Notes: generated by a model not told the origin, from the sequence alone. A DNA stretch of 50,862 nucleotides from an uncultured Prevotellaceae bacterium (GCA_902774925.1 CACYKE010000035.1:1-50862), one strand, 5' to 3'; positions 26,944 through 35,560 are shown, numbered from the stretch's first letter. Program-made: numbers and translations.

Positions 26944-26951
26944 CAAAGGTA
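26944..26951 (-). promoter_or_regulatory. Promoter of the MATE-rmlB-fdtB operon
   Basis: The minus-strand -7 box is TACCTTTG, about 17 nt before the ATG at 26927. The following genes down to 19630 overlap or are separated by at most 45 nt, with no further -7 box noticed, so this promoter probably serves all eight. Confidence 0.6.
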
Positions 26952-27028
26952 CTTATTTTTTTTCACTTAACAAAAGAAACGCCGAAAAGTTAACATAAAA
27001 AATGACGTTGGATTTGCTGCTTAAGTCA

Positions 27029-27502
27029 TTATCGTTTTTCCTTGAAGAACTGCTGCATGAGCTGGCGGCATTCCTCTTCAAGGACGCCGGCGGTAACAGT
27101 ACAACGGGGATGAAGGGCGTGGGGGGCGAAATCGGAGTAGCCACGCTTGGGATCGCGACAGCCATAGACAACGCGGGGAATCTGACTCCATCCAAGAGCT
27201 CCAGCACACATGGTGCATGGTTCCACGGTGACGTAAAGGGTGCAGTCGGTGAGGTATTTTCCACCTAACTCGTTGGCTGCCATAGTAATAGCCTGCATCT
27301 CGGCATGGGCCGTGACATCATTGAGCGTCTCAGTAAGGTTATGTGCCCGCGCAATAATGCGGTCCTGACAGACCACAATGGCACCAATGGGTATTTCGCC
27401 CTCGTCGAAGGCTTGCTGTGCCTCAGCCAAGGCCTTACGCATGTAAAATTCTTCAACCTGAAGGTCGAAGTGTGGCACGCAATCGTCTTTTTTTTCTTCC
27501 AT
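27029..27502 (-). CDS. tadA: tRNA-specific adenosine deaminase TadA
   Basis: A 157-residue cytidine-deaminase-fold enzyme with the zinc and catalytic motifs HAE (residues 66-68, in TAHAEMQAI) and PCTMC (95-99). It carries the TadA-type GEIPIGAIVV and GALGWSQIPRVVYGCRDPKRG. TadA converts A34 of tRNA-Arg(ACG) to inosine. The ATG at 27502 lies only 5 nt from the -7 box, which predicts a leaderless mRNA; the next in-frame ATG (residue 21) would leave 60 nt of leader but removes N-terminal residues commonly present. Confidence 0.92.
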   Translation of the reverse strand: MEEKKDDCVPHFDLQVEEFYMRKALAEAQQAFDEGEIPIGAIVVCQDRIIARAHNLTETLNDVTAHAEMQAITMAANELGGKYLTDCTLYVTVEPCTMCAGALGWSQIPRVVYGCRDPKRGYSDFAPHALHPRCTVTAGVLEEECRQLMQQFFKEKR

Positions 27503-27503
27503 G

Positions 27504-27538
27504 TTGCAAAAGTACGAAAAAAAATTGTAACTTTGCAA
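27504..27538. promoter_or_regulatory. Interlocked divergent promoters of tadA and birA
   Basis: For birA, the -33 TTG is at 27504-27506 and the -7 box TAACTTTG at 27528-27535. For tadA (minus), the -33 TTG is plus-strand CAA at 27536-27538 and the -7 box TACTTTTG plus-strand 27507-27514. Both spacers are 21 bp, and each -33 directly abuts the other gene's -7 box, forming a near-palindrome. Predicted start sites coincide with the first base of both start codons. Confidence 0.7.
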
Positions 27539-27539
27539 T

Positions 27540-28256
27540 GTGAATTGGAAAATCGTACATATTGACGAAACGGATTCGACGAACAGCTGGCTGCGGAAGG
27601 GTTTGACAACGGACGAACGGTCCGATGCCAATATGGTGGTTTGGGCGGAGTACCAGACGGCAGGACGCGGTTGCGGGACGAACCGGTGGGAGAGTGAGCA
27701 AGGGAAGAACCTGACGTTCTCGATACTGATTCATCCCAAGGATTTGCCTGCGACGCAGCAATTTCATATCTCAATGGCAATCTCGCTGGCTATATGCGAG
27801 GCGTTAGAACAATACATCGGTGATGTGAGCATCAAGTGGCCGAACGACATTTACTGGCGCAATGGCAAGATTGGCGGTATTCTGATAGAAAACACGCTGA
27901 AGGGCAGCAGTATCATAGAGAGCATCATTGGTGTCGGGCTGAACGTGAACCAGCGCGTGTTTAAGAGCGACGCGCCCAATCCGGTATCGATGTGGCAGAT
28001 TTGTGAGCACGAGACTGATCGTGAAGCGTTGCTGAAGGGGATTTTGGAGGCGTTTGAGCGGATTCTGGGTTCCAAGATTCGTGAACAATATCTCTCGAAG
28101 CTCTACCGTCGCAAAGGGTATAATCCTTATGCCGACAAGGACGGTGCATTTATGGCGGAAATTGTGACGGTGGAGGAAGACGGACACTTGGTGTTGCACG
28201 ACGACAACGGCAAGGAAAGACGGTATGCATTTAAAGAAGTACAGTTTATCATATAA
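27540..28256 (+). CDS. birA: Biotin-[acetyl-CoA-carboxylase] ligase BirA, without DNA-binding domain
   Basis: A 238-residue monofunctional biotin protein ligase with the N-terminal DETDSTNSWL motif, the biotinyl-AMP loop GRGCGTNRW (about residues 41-49), SIKWPNDIYW (catalytic lysine) and the C-terminal domain. The helix-turn-helix found in E. coli BirA is absent, so it should biotinylate carboxylase subunits but not repress genes. Translation must start at the GTG at 27540, since DETDSTN begins nine codons later; this GTG is the predicted transcription start. pyrH follows after 12 nt. Confidence 0.9.
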   Translation: MNWKIVHIDETDSTNSWLRKGLTTDERSDANMVVWAEYQTAGRGCGTNRWESEQGKNLTFSILIHPKDLPATQQFHISMAISLAICEALEQYIGDVSIKWPNDIYWRNGKIGGILIENTLKGSSIIESIIGVGLNVNQRVFKSDAPNPVSMWQICEHETDREALLKGILEAFERILGSKIREQYLSKLYRRKGYNPYADKDGAFMAEIVTVEEDGHLVLHDDNGKERRYAFKEVQFII

Positions 28257-28268
28257 AACGAAAAAGTT

Positions 28269-28979
28269 ATGGCAAGATTTAAGAGAATTCTGTTGAAACT
28301 CTCGGGTGAGAGTCTGATGGGTAAGCAGGGCTACGGTATCGACCCTGAGCGTCTGAGCGACTATGCGCGCCAGATTAAGGAAGTGAGTGAGATGGGTGTG
28401 CAGATCGGCATCGTCATCGGAGGCGGAAATATCTTCCGCGGACTGTCCGGTTCGCAGAAGGGTTTTGACCGTGTAAAGGGTGACCAGATGGGTATGTGCG
28501 CTACAGTAATCAATTCGCTGGCACTGAGTTCGGCATTGGGTGCCGTGGGCGTAAAGAACAAGGTACTGACGGCTATCCGCATGGAACCCATCGGCGAGTT
28601 CTACACGAAGTGGAAGGCTATCGAGGCTATGGAACAGGGCTATGTGTGCATCTTCTCGGCAGGAACTGGATCACCTTACTTTACGACAGATACGGGCTCA
28701 TCGTTGCGTGGTATCGAGATTGAGGCCGACGTGATGCTGAAGGGAACGCGTGTGGATGGTGTCTATACCGCCGACCCAGAGAAGGACCCCACGGCTACCA
28801 AGTTTGACGCTATTACATATAAAGAGGTACTCGCGCGAGGACTGAAGGTGATGGACCTGACGGCTATCTGCATGTGTCAGGACAACAACCTGCCCATCTA
28901 CGTGTTCAATATGGACGTAGTCGGTAACTTGAAGAAAGTGATGGACGGCGAGGAGATTGGAACCTTAGTGCACAATTAG
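28269..28979 (+). CDS. pyrH: Uridylate kinase (UMP kinase) PyrH
   Basis: A 236-residue amino-acid-kinase-fold enzyme with KLSGESLMG (residues 8-16), GIVIGGGNIFRG, TGSPYFTTDTGSSLRGIE (UMP/ATP site) and the closing NMDVVGNLKKVM. PyrH phosphorylates UMP to UDP in pyrimidine nucleotide synthesis. The size is standard. It is cotranscribed with birA. The stop codon lies within a heptanucleotide array that fills the convergent gap to the DUF4834 gene. Confidence 0.95.
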   Translation: MARFKRILLKLSGESLMGKQGYGIDPERLSDYARQIKEVSEMGVQIGIVIGGGNIFRGLSGSQKGFDRVKGDQMGMCATVINSLALSSALGAVGVKNKVLTAIRMEPIGEFYTKWKAIEAMEQGYVCIFSAGTGSPYFTTDTGSSLRGIEIEADVMLKGTRVDGVYTADPEKDPTATKFDAITYKEVLARGLKVMDLTAICMCQDNNLPIYVFNMDVVGNLKKVMDGEEIGTLVHN

Positions 28980-29010
28980 CAGTTAGCTATTAGCTATTGG
29001 CTATTAGCTT
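28974..29010 (+). repeat. 7-bp tandem array, TATTRGC type, between pyrH and DUF4834
   Basis: Five 7-bp steps ending at 28980, 28987, 28994, 29001 and 29008 with units such as AGTTAGC, TATTAGC and TATTGGC. The array spans both stop codons of the convergent genes. The same unit family forms the insertion inside tsaE at 35272-35355. Confidence 0.85.
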
Positions 29011-29399
29011 TCCTCAACAAACTCTACGTATTCGCCATCGGAGTCGTCGAAAATCTTCTTGCTCTCGCGCGTCTCGTGATGGTGGTCGATAATGGTTTCG
29101 CCCGTTGCAGTCTGAGTGTGACGGGCGTTTTTCAGTTCTTCGTTCTGGGAAGATTGAACCCGCTCGGCACTCTGATCACTCTCGTCCCCATTTGTGTTTT
29201 CGGCACGCGACTGCTGTGGTTGCGGACGCTGACTGTACTGTTGGCGCTGGCGTCCCGTTTCGTTACGGTAGCGCTGTTCCTTACGGTCGGCTGCTTCCTC
29301 GACAGCCCGCTTGGTATCCTTGATTTTCTTCAGGATACGACTGCCCACTAACATCAGGATGAATACGATGAGAAAAAAGACAAAAAGAAGGATTGCCAT
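29004..29399 (-). CDS. DUF4834-family small membrane protein
   Basis: A 131-residue protein with one N-terminal transmembrane helix (LLFVFFLIVFILMLVGS, about residues 4-20) and a long low-complexity, Gln/Glu/Arg-rich cytoplasmic tail. The tail ends in an acidic motif (KKIFDDSDGEYVEFVEE) that recurs in DUF4834 proteins of Bacteroidetes. Function is unknown. It is the third gene of an operon with psd and pssA, which ties it loosely to membrane lipid synthesis. Confidence 0.8.
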   Translation of the reverse strand: MAILLFVFFLIVFILMLVGSRILKKIKDTKRAVEEAADRKEQRYRNETGRQRQQYSQRPQPQQSRAENTNGDESDQSAERVQSSQNEELKNARHTQTATGETIIDHHHETRESKKIFDDSDGEYVEFVEES

Positions 29400-29432
29400 A
29401 AGCTTATCTCATTTTAGGTTATTAGTTACAAT

Positions 29433-30131
29433 TTATTTCTTTCGATGCGAATCGTCGACCCAAGAGAGTATGACGTACCACGCAATAATAGCCGCCAGCC
29501 CGCTGACGCCCAACAACAGGAGTAGCGGAATGCAGGTCACGAGGAATATATACTTGGTTTCATTGCCCTTCCAGCCCCATGTCTTGAACTTGAGGGCAAA
29601 CATCGGAATCTCGCTAACCAACAAATAGCAACTGACAAAAACGCCTACAAGGACAATCCAAGCGGCATGAGGCAGCGTCGTGAGCCAATCGCCACAACCA
29701 ACGACAAGCGAACCCCAGAAGAGTGCATTGGCAGGAGTGGGAAGTCCGATGAACCCCATTGCCTGACGCTCGTCGAGATTGAACTTTGCCAAACGCAAAG
29801 CCGAAAATGCCGCCATGACAAATGCCAAGAAGGGTATCCACTTGTCGGGGAAAGCATCTGACAACGGGGGAAGTTCCTGAAGTTTACAGAATACGATGGC
29901 TGATGGTGCAAATCCGAAGGTGATGTCGTCGGCCAGTGAATCGAGTTCCTTGCCAATGGGCGAACTGACATGCAGCAAACGAGCCGACATGCCGTCGAAG
30001 AAATCAAATACGGCACCGATGATGATAAATAACAATGCCAACTCGTATTCACCTTGGAATGCCCAATAAGTGGCTATACAACCCGAAATCAGATTCAGGC
30101 AAGTGATTGTATTGGGAATATGCTTCTTCAT
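29433..30131 (-). CDS. pssA: CDP-diacylglycerol-serine O-phosphatidyltransferase
   Basis: A 232-residue multi-helix membrane enzyme with an exact CDP-alcohol phosphatidyltransferase signature: DGMSAR, eight residues, then [10 protein letters not shown] (the DGxxAR-x8-GxxxDxxxD pattern). It makes phosphatidylserine from CDP-diacylglycerol and serine. It overlaps psd by ATGA, so the substrate-product pair of phosphatidylethanolamine synthesis is translationally coupled. Confidence 0.93.
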   Translation of the reverse strand: MKKHIPNTITCLNLISGCIATYWAFQGEYELALLFIIIGAVFDFFDGMSARLLHVSSPIGKELDSLADDITFGFAPSAIVFCKLQELPPLSDAFPDKWIPFLAFVMAAFSALRLAKFNLDERQAMGFIGLPTPANALFWGSLVVGCGDWLTTLPHAAWIVLVGVFVSCYLLVSEIPMFALKFKTWGWKGNETKYIFLVTCIPLLLLLGVSGLAAIIAWYVILSWVDDSHRKK

Positions 30132-30817
30132 GCCAGCTTTGCTATAACAGTTTGGTCACCGGTAGTAGGCTGGTCCATTGTGACGCAAGCCTTAGCGGTC
30201 AAGGGCAGATAGACATCGACACGCGAGCCCAATTTGATAAAGCCCAGATGTTCGTCGATGTAGCACTCTTCACCCTCCTTGGCATAAGTGACAATGCGGC
30301 GAGCCAACGCACCGGCAATCTGGCGCACAAGGATATCCTCACCGTCAGGAGTCGTAATCATGATGTCGGCATGCTCGTTTTCCTCACTGGCCTTCGGCAA
30401 CCATGCCTTGTGGTAGTTGCCGTTCTGATGGTGAACGAACTTCACCTTACCATCGACAGGAAACCAATTAGCATGAACATTCAACGGGCTCATGAAGATG
30501 CTAATCATGAGGCGTTTGTCGTGGAAATACTCGTTCTCCTCAGCTTCTTCGACAACCACAATCTTACCATCGGCCGGAGCAACGACCAATTTCTCGGTGT
30601 CGCCATTGTAATAGCGGATGGGGCAACGGTAGAAATTGAGTGCCATCATCCATGCAGCACCAAAAATGAGGACAAAAGCCCAGAAAGGTATAGGCGATTC
30701 GACGAAAAACCAAAGCACACAGCCTATAGCAAAGATGGCCAGCATGCTCAGTGTAAGTTCGTTGGTGCCCTCACGATGGATACGAATTTTCTTCAGTTTT
30801 TTTATCCTTGTTCCCAT
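30128..30817 (-). CDS. psd: Phosphatidylserine decarboxylase
   Basis: A 229-residue proenzyme of the short Psd type, with two N-terminal hydrophobic helices, [14 protein letters not shown] and, near the C-terminus, the self-cleavage region [15 protein letters not shown], where cleavage at Gly-Ser yields the pyruvoyl group. It decarboxylates phosphatidylserine to phosphatidylethanolamine at the inner membrane. It is the first gene of the psd-pssA-DUF4834 operon, with a promoter box at 30839-30846. Confidence 0.93.
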   Translation of the reverse strand: MGTRIKKLKKIRIHREGTNELTLSMLAIFAIGCVLWFFVESPIPFWAFVLIFGAAWMMALNFYRCPIRYYNGDTEKLVVAPADGKIVVVEEAEENEYFHDKRLMISIFMSPLNVHANWFPVDGKVKFVHHQNGNYHKAWLPKASEENEHADIMITTPDGEDILVRQIAGALARRIVTYAKEGEECYIDEHLGFIKLGSRVDVYLPLTAKACVTMDQPTTGDQTVIAKLA

Positions 30818-30838
30818 GAAATGTCATACTTTTGTCTG

Positions 30839-30846
30839 CAAAGGTA
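30839..30846 (-). promoter_or_regulatory. Promoter of the psd-pssA operon
   Basis: The minus-strand -7 box is TACCTTTG, about 22 nt before the psd start. It is divergent from the dnaE promoter, with an ATTCATA-type array between the two. Confidence 0.6.
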
Positions 30847-30860
30847 CAAAATATTTCTTA

Positions 30861-30888
30861 ATTCATTATTCATAATTCATAATTTTTT
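30861..30888 (+). repeat. 7-bp tandem array, ATTCATA type, between the psd and dnaE promoters
   Basis: Units ATTCATT, ATTCATA and ATTCATA followed by ATTTTTT, exact 7-bp period. The same unit family encodes the C-terminal tail of AroA at 40406-40434. Confidence 0.8.
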
Positions 30889-30918
30889 TGGTTATTTCGG
30901 TTTTTTACCGTAACTTTG
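30887..30918 (+). promoter_or_regulatory. Promoter of dnaE
   Basis: The -33 TTTG (30887-30890) and -7 TAACTTTG (30911-30918) are 20 bp apart. The ATG at 30949 follows with a leader of about 26 nt; the in-frame codon at 30916 lies inside the box and is excluded. Confidence 0.7.
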
Positions 30919-30948
30919 AGGCTCAAAAGCGAAAATATTGCACATTTT

Positions 30949-33900
30949 ATGGAAGATTTCATACACTTGCATGTACATACATATTACTCCATACTCGACG
31001 GACAGTCGAGCATCAAACGGCTGGTTGACAAAGCCATCGGCAACGGCATGAAAGGCATGGCCATTACCGATCATGGTGATATGTTTGGCATCAAGGAATT
31101 TCACGATTACGTCGGAGGCATCAACAAAGGACGCAAAAAGGAGGGGTTAGAACCCTTCAAGCCCATCTTCGGTTGCGAGATGTATGTGTCGCGATACGGG
31201 TCGAAACTGTTGAAAGATGACAAGAAACACCAAGGTGGTTACCACCTCATCGTGTTGGCCAAGAACTATACCGGCTACAAAAATCTCATCAAACTGGTGA
31301 GTCGTTCGTGGGTGGACGGTTTCTATATGCGTCCACGTACTGACCGCGAGGATTTGGAGAAGTACCATGAGGGCCTCATCGTCTGCTCGGCATGTATTGC
31401 TGGCGAAGTGCCCAAGAAGATACTGAACGGCGACATTGCCGGCGCCCGCGAAGCCATTGAGTGGCATAAACGAGTATTTGGCGACGACTACTATCTGGAG
31501 TTGCAGCGCCACGAAGTGAAAGACCCCACCATCCGTGCCAATCGCGAGACATTCCCCATGCAGGAGCAGGCCAATAAGGTGCTCATTGAACTGGCCCACG
31601 AATACGGCATCAAACTGGTTTGTACCAATGATGCACACTTCGTAGACCAAGAGAATGCCGAAGCCCACGACCACCTGTTGTGTCTGGCGACGTCGAAGGA
31701 CTTGGACGACCCCACGCGAATGCTGTATTCGAAGCAAGAGTGGTTTAAGACCCGCGAGGAAATGAACGACATCTTCCAAGATGTCCCTGAGGCCTTGTCG
31801 AATACCCTCGAAATTCTCGATAAAATAGAAATCTACAGCATCGACCACGACCCCATCATGCCGTTCTTCCCCATTCCTGAGGATTTCGGAACGGAGAAAC
31901 AATGGCGCCAGAAGTTCTCGGAGGATGACTTGTTCAGGGAATTTACCAGCGATGAGAACGGCGAGAACCCGTTATCGCAGGAAGAAGGCGAGAAGAAAAT
32001 CAAGAAGCTGGGAGGTTACGACAAGCTGTACCGCATCAAGTTCGAGGCTGACTACCTGGCCAAGCTCGCCTACGAAGGTGCTGCCCGCCGTTATGGGACG
32101 CCATTGCCTCAGGAGGTTGACGACCGTGTGCGCTTCGAGTTGCACATCATGAAGACGATGGGTTTCCCGGGCTACTTCCTCATCGTGCAGGACTTCATCA
32201 ATTCCGCTCGCGACGAGCTGGGCGTGATGGTAGGTCCTGGGCGTGGCTCTGCTGCCGGTTCCGTTGTAGCTTACTGTCTGGGAATCACAAAGATAGACCC
32301 GTTGAAATACGACCTACTGTTTGAGCGTTTCCTGAATCCAGACCGTATCTCGTTGCCTGATATCGATACCGACTTCGACGACGATGGCCGAGGCCGTGTG
32401 CTGAAATGGGTGGAGGACAAATACGGTCACGAGAACTGCGCGCACATCATCACCTATGCCACGATGGCAACGAAGAACAGTATCAAGGATGTGGCACGTG
32501 TGGAAAAGGTACCATTGAGCATTGTCAATGCACTCTGTAAGGCCATTCCCGACAGGTTGAAAGACCCCCAGAGCGGCAACGACTTGAAGATGAATTTGCC
32601 CAACGCCATCAAGTGTACGCCAGAGTTGCGTGATGCGGAGGCTTCGACAGATCCTGCTCTACGCAATAGCATCAAATATGCGAAGATGCTCGAAGGCACC
32701 GTTCGCGGTACAGGTATCCACGCCTGCGGATTCATCATTTGTCGCGACCCGATTTCCGACTGGGTTCCTGTCTCGACAGCCGACGACCCCGACTTCAAGG
32801 ACACCAAAACCAATTGTACGCAATACGACGGTCACGTCATTGAGTCGACGGGACTCATCAAGATGGACTTCCTGGGACTGAAGACCCTTTCGGAGTTGAA
32901 AGAGGCCTGTGCCAATATCAAGTTGACGCGAGATATCGACATCGACCTCGACAACATCCCCATCGACGACCCCAAGACCTTCGAACTCTACCAGAAAGGC
33001 GGCACCATCGGCACCTTCCAGTTTGAGTCGGCAGGTATGCAGAAATACCTGCGCGAATTGCATCCCACGGTGTTTGAGGACCTCATCGCCATGAATGCCC
33101 TCTACCGTCCTGGACCTATGGATTACATCCCCGACTTCATCAAGCGCAAGAATGGTCTGGAGCCTATCACCTACCCCATTCCCTGCATGGAGAAATACCT
33201 GAAGGACACCTACGGCATTACCGTCTATCAGGAGCAGGTGATGTTGCTCTCGCGCCAGTTGGCAGATTTTACGCGTGGTGAGAGTGATGCCCTGCGTAAG
33301 GCGATGGGTAAAAAGAAAAAGGATATCGTCGACGCCATGAAGCCCAAATTCATTGAGGGCGGCAAGAAGAACGGCCACGACCCGCAGATACTGGAAAAGA
33401 TATGGACCGACTGGGAGAAGTTCGCCTCCTACGCCTTCAACAAGTCGCATGCCGCATGTTACTCGTGGGTGGCTTATCAGACGGCTTATCTCAAGGCCAA
33501 CTATCCTGCCGAATTCATGGCTGCCATTATGACACGTCGTCGCGACCAGATTACGGAAATTACCAAACTGATGGACGAATGCAAGGCGATGGGTATTGCC
33601 ACGCTGGGGCCTGACGTCAACGAGTCGTACCAGAAGTTCGGTGTGAACCATCATGGTGAAATCCGTTTCGGACTGGCCGCCATCAAGGGTATCGGCGACG
33701 GTGTGGCACAATCCATCATTGACGAGCGCGAGAAGAACGGCCCATATAAGGACATTTTCGACTTCGTACAACGCATCAATTTCAATCAGGTCAACCGCAA
33801 GGCCTTCGAATCGTTGGCTCTCAGCGGTGGCTTCGACTCGTTTGGCATTCGCCGCGAGGATTTCTTTGTGCAAAACAGCAAAGGCGAGACGTTCATCGAC

Positions 33901-34677
33901 ACCATCATGCGCTTCGGACAAAACTATCAGGCCGAGAAGCAACAAGCCCAGACTTCGCTGTTCGGCGATTTCGGTGCCATTGCCATTCAGACGCCGGCTA
34001 TCCCTAAGTCCGATGTGCGTTGGAGCGATATCGAACGTCTGAACAAAGAGCGCGAACTGGTGGGCATCTACCTCTCCGCTCATCCGTTGGACGAATACAA
34101 AATCGTGCTCGATAACCTCTGCAACGCCCGTTGTGCCGAATTGGCAGAACGCGGTGCGGCACTTCTCGACCGTGAGGACATTACGCTGGGCGGTATCGTC
34201 ACAGGCATACAGTCGCGTTTTGGCAAGAACAACAAGCCTTGGGGCATCATCACCCTCGAGGACTTCGAAGGTTCTGGCGAGCTGGTGCTCTTTGGCGAAG
34301 ACTGGCTTAACCTGAACGGCAAATTCATCGAGGGCGCTGCTGTGTATATTACAGGCAAGATGACTCCGCGTTTCCATTTTAGCGACCAGAAGGAGCTGAA
34401 AGTCACCAATGTCGAACTGCTGCAGACCGTCAAGGAGAAAGCCATCGACAAGATTACCATCTCGCTGGCCACCGACCTGCTGAACGACCAGATAGTCCAG
34501 GAACTAAGCGAGCTCATCAATACCAGTCCTGGCAAGACACAACTGTACTTCTTGCTGCACGATTCGTCAGGCAAGCAACATGTCCTGTTGCGCAGCGGTT
34601 CCAAGACGGTCGATGTCAAGACCAGTCTGATACAGTATATTGAACAGACCGAGGCCCTGAGCTATAAGATTAATTAA
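30949..34677 (+). CDS. dnaE: DNA polymerase III alpha subunit DnaE
   Basis: A 1242-residue replicative polymerase. The N-terminal PHP domain begins with FIHLHVHTYYSILDG (residues 4-18). The palm carries GPGRGSAAGSVVAYCLGIT (about 432-450) and PDIDTDFDDDGRGRV (about 470-484) with the catalytic aspartates. Fingers, a helix-hairpin-helix region (ALSGGFDSFG) and an OB fold (GGIVTGIQSRFG) follow. It synthesises both strands at the replication fork and binds the beta clamp. It is about 80 residues longer than the E. coli protein, as is usual in this phylum. It is monocistronic with its own promoter. Confidence 0.97.
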   Translation: MEDFIHLHVHTYYSILDGQSSIKRLVDKAIGNGMKGMAITDHGDMFGIKEFHDYVGGINKGRKKEGLEPFKPIFGCEMYVSRYGSKLLKDDKKHQGGYHLIVLAKNYTGYKNLIKLVSRSWVDGFYMRPRTDREDLEKYHEGLIVCSACIAGEVPKKILNGDIAGAREAIEWHKRVFGDDYYLELQRHEVKDPTIRANRETFPMQEQANKVLIELAHEYGIKLVCTNDAHFVDQENAEAHDHLLCLATSKDLDDPTRMLYSKQEWFKTREEMNDIFQDVPEALSNTLEILDKIEIYSIDHDPIMPFFPIPEDFGTEKQWRQKFSEDDLFREFTSDENGENPLSQEEGEKKIKKLGGYDKLYRIKFEADYLAKLAYEGAARRYGTPLPQEVDDRVRFELHIMKTMGFPGYFLIVQDFINSARDELGVMVGPGRGSAAGSVVAYCLGITKIDPLKYDLLFERFLNPDRISLPDIDTDFDDDGRGRVLKWVEDKYGHENCAHIITYATMATKNSIKDVARVEKVPLSIVNALCKAIPDRLKDPQSGNDLKMNLPNAIKCTPELRDAEASTDPALRNSIKYAKMLEGTVRGTGIHACGFIICRDPISDWVPVSTADDPDFKDTKTNCTQYDGHVIESTGLIKMDFLGLKTLSELKEACANIKLTRDIDIDLDNIPIDDPKTFELYQKGGTIGTFQFESAGMQKYLRELHPTVFEDLIAMNALYRPGPMDYIPDFIKRKNGLEPITYPIPCMEKYLKDTYGITVYQEQVMLLSRQLADFTRGESDALRKAMGKKKKDIVDAMKPKFIEGGKKNGHDPQILEKIWTDWEKFASYAFNKSHAACYSWVAYQTAYLKANYPAEFMAAIMTRRRDQITEITKLMDECKAMGIATLGPDVNESYQKFGVNHHGEIRFGLAAIKGIGDGVAQSIIDEREKNGPYKDIFDFVQRINFNQVNRKAFESLALSGGFDSFGIRREDFFVQNSKGETFIDTIMRFGQNYQAEKQQAQTSLFGDFGAIAIQTPAIPKSDVRWSDIERLNKERELVGIYLSAHPLDEYKIVLDNLCNARCAELAERGAALLDREDITLGGIVTGIQSRFGKNNKPWGIITLEDFEGSGELVLFGEDWLNLNGKFIEGAAVYITGKMTPRFHFSDQKELKVTNVELLQTVKEKAIDKITISLATDLLNDQIVQELSELINTSPGKTQLYFLLHDSSGKQHVLLRSGSKTVDVKTSLIQYIEQTEALSYKIN

Positions 34678-34742
34678 ATGGCACGATATTTGCAGCGACA
34701 ACAATAAACAACAGTAATAACCCTATAAAACGCTATTGAATT

Positions 34743-35057
34743 ATGGAAGTAACAATCACAAGTGAGAATTTTGAGAGTCTGAAGAATGGTGCTCAGCCTT
34801 TGGTAGTTGATTTCTGGGCTACTTGGTGTGGTCCCTGCCGCATGGTAGGTCCAGTCATCAGCGAACTGGCAAATGAGTACGACGGCAAGATTACCGTCGG
34901 CAAGTGCGACGTCGAGGAGTGTGAGGATCTGGCCCTTGAGTTCGGCATCCGCAACATCCCAACGATTATCTTCATCAAGAATGGTCAGGTCATCGACAAG
35001 ATTGTCGGTGCACAGTCCAAAGCAAAACTTCAGGAGAAATTCGAGGCACTCCTGTAA
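34743..35057 (+). CDS. trxA: Thioredoxin
   Basis: A 104-residue cytosolic thioredoxin with the active site WCGPC (Cys29, Cys32) in VVDFWATWCGPCRM, the cis-proline segment RNIPTIIFIKNGQ and standard length. It reduces protein disulfides using thioredoxin reductase. It follows dnaE by 65 nt; a partial -7-like sequence (GATATTTG, 34685-34692) may give it its own promoter. It converges with tsaE. Confidence 0.95.
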   Translation: MEVTITSENFESLKNGAQPLVVDFWATWCGPCRMVGPVISELANEYDGKITVGKCDVEECEDLALEFGIRNIPTIIFIKNGQVIDKIVGAQSKAKLQEKFEALL

Positions 35058-35062
35058 AAGGT

Positions 35063-35102
35063 AAAAAAAACAGGGTTGTCGCTTTAATAGCTGACGACCC
35101 TG
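35063..35102 (-). terminator. Terminator of the aroA-porW-porX-tsaE operon
   Basis: CAGGGTTGTC (35071-35080) pairs with GACGACCCTG (35093-35102), and on the minus strand the hairpin is followed by eight T (plus-strand A run 35063-35070). The upstream arm and loop include the last tsaE codons, so the terminator is partly coding. Confidence 0.75.
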
Positions 35103-35560
35103 CTTCCGTCTTCCTGCTCGATGATGCTGACACGCACGGCATCGTCGGGCAGGATTTCTTCTATCAGTTCCGGCCACTCAATGAAGCACAACGCCCCGCT
35201 GTAGAAGTAGTCCTCATAACCCATGTCGTAAACCTCCTCCAGCTTCTTGATGCGGTAGAAGTCGAAATGGTAAATGGCTTTTGGCTTTTGGCTATTGGCA
35301 GTTAGCTGTTGGCTGTTGGCTGTTGGCTTTGTGCTAATAGCTAAAGGCCAAGAGCTAATAGTATATTCATTGATAATTGCGAAGGTGGGACTGGTGATGA
35401 CGTCGTCGACGCCTAGTTCCTCGCAGATGGCTTTGACGAAGGTGGTCTTGCCCGCGCCCATCTTGCCGTAGAAGGCAAACACACGAGCCTCGCCGATGTT
35501 TTCAACAAATTCGCGAGCCGCCTCGCGGATGTGGTCTATGTCTTGAATCTTGATTTCCAT
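35084..35560 (-). CDS. tsaE: tRNA threonylcarbamoyladenosine ATPase TsaE, with a repeat-derived insertion
   Basis: A 158-residue ATPase of the t6A37 tRNA modification complex, with Walker A GKMGAGKTT (residues 32-40), SPTFAIINEY (switch region) and IYHFDFYRIKKLEE. Compared with the family, about 20-25 extra residues stand between INEY and IYHFDFYR. These residues (about 67-95) are low in complexity, with TANSQ twice, and are encoded by twelve 7-bp repeat units at 35272-35355. Twelve units are 84 nt, so the frame is kept. The core motifs are intact, so the enzyme is probably active. It follows porX by an octanucleotide array and ends in a partly coding terminator. Confidence 0.9.
   Translation of the reverse strand: MEIKIQDIDHIREAAREFVENIGEARVFAFYGKMGAGKTTFVKAICEELGVDDVITSPTFAIINEYTISSWPLAISTKPTANSQQLTANSQKPKAIYHFDFYRIKKLEEVYDMGYEDYFYSGALCFIEWPELIEEILPDDAVRVSIIEQEDGSRVVSY
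35272..35355 (+). repeat. Twelve-unit 7-bp tandem array inside tsaE
   Basis: Twelve successive 7-bp steps each end in GC, with the C at 35278 and every 7 bp up to 35355. Units include TTTTGGC, TATTGGC, AGTTAGC, TGTTGGC (three times), TAATAGC, TAAAGGC. The length of 84 nt is a multiple of three. It is the longest and most regular array in the window, and it is coding. Confidence 0.9.

Noticed and set aside
26028-26993. 321-residue plus-strand frame opposite the MATE gene
   Set aside because: His/Gln-rich antisense artefact; the minus strand is an unmistakable transporter.
26997-27030. Terminator after tadA
   Set aside because: Only a 6-bp stem with a long loop and a short T run; too weak to list.
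32659-34377. 572-residue minus-strand frame inside dnaE
   Set aside because: Long only because dnaE codon use lacks antisense stops; no family resemblance.
35272-35355. Programmed frameshift site in tsaE
   Set aside because: The frame is continuous through the array, so no frameshift is needed.
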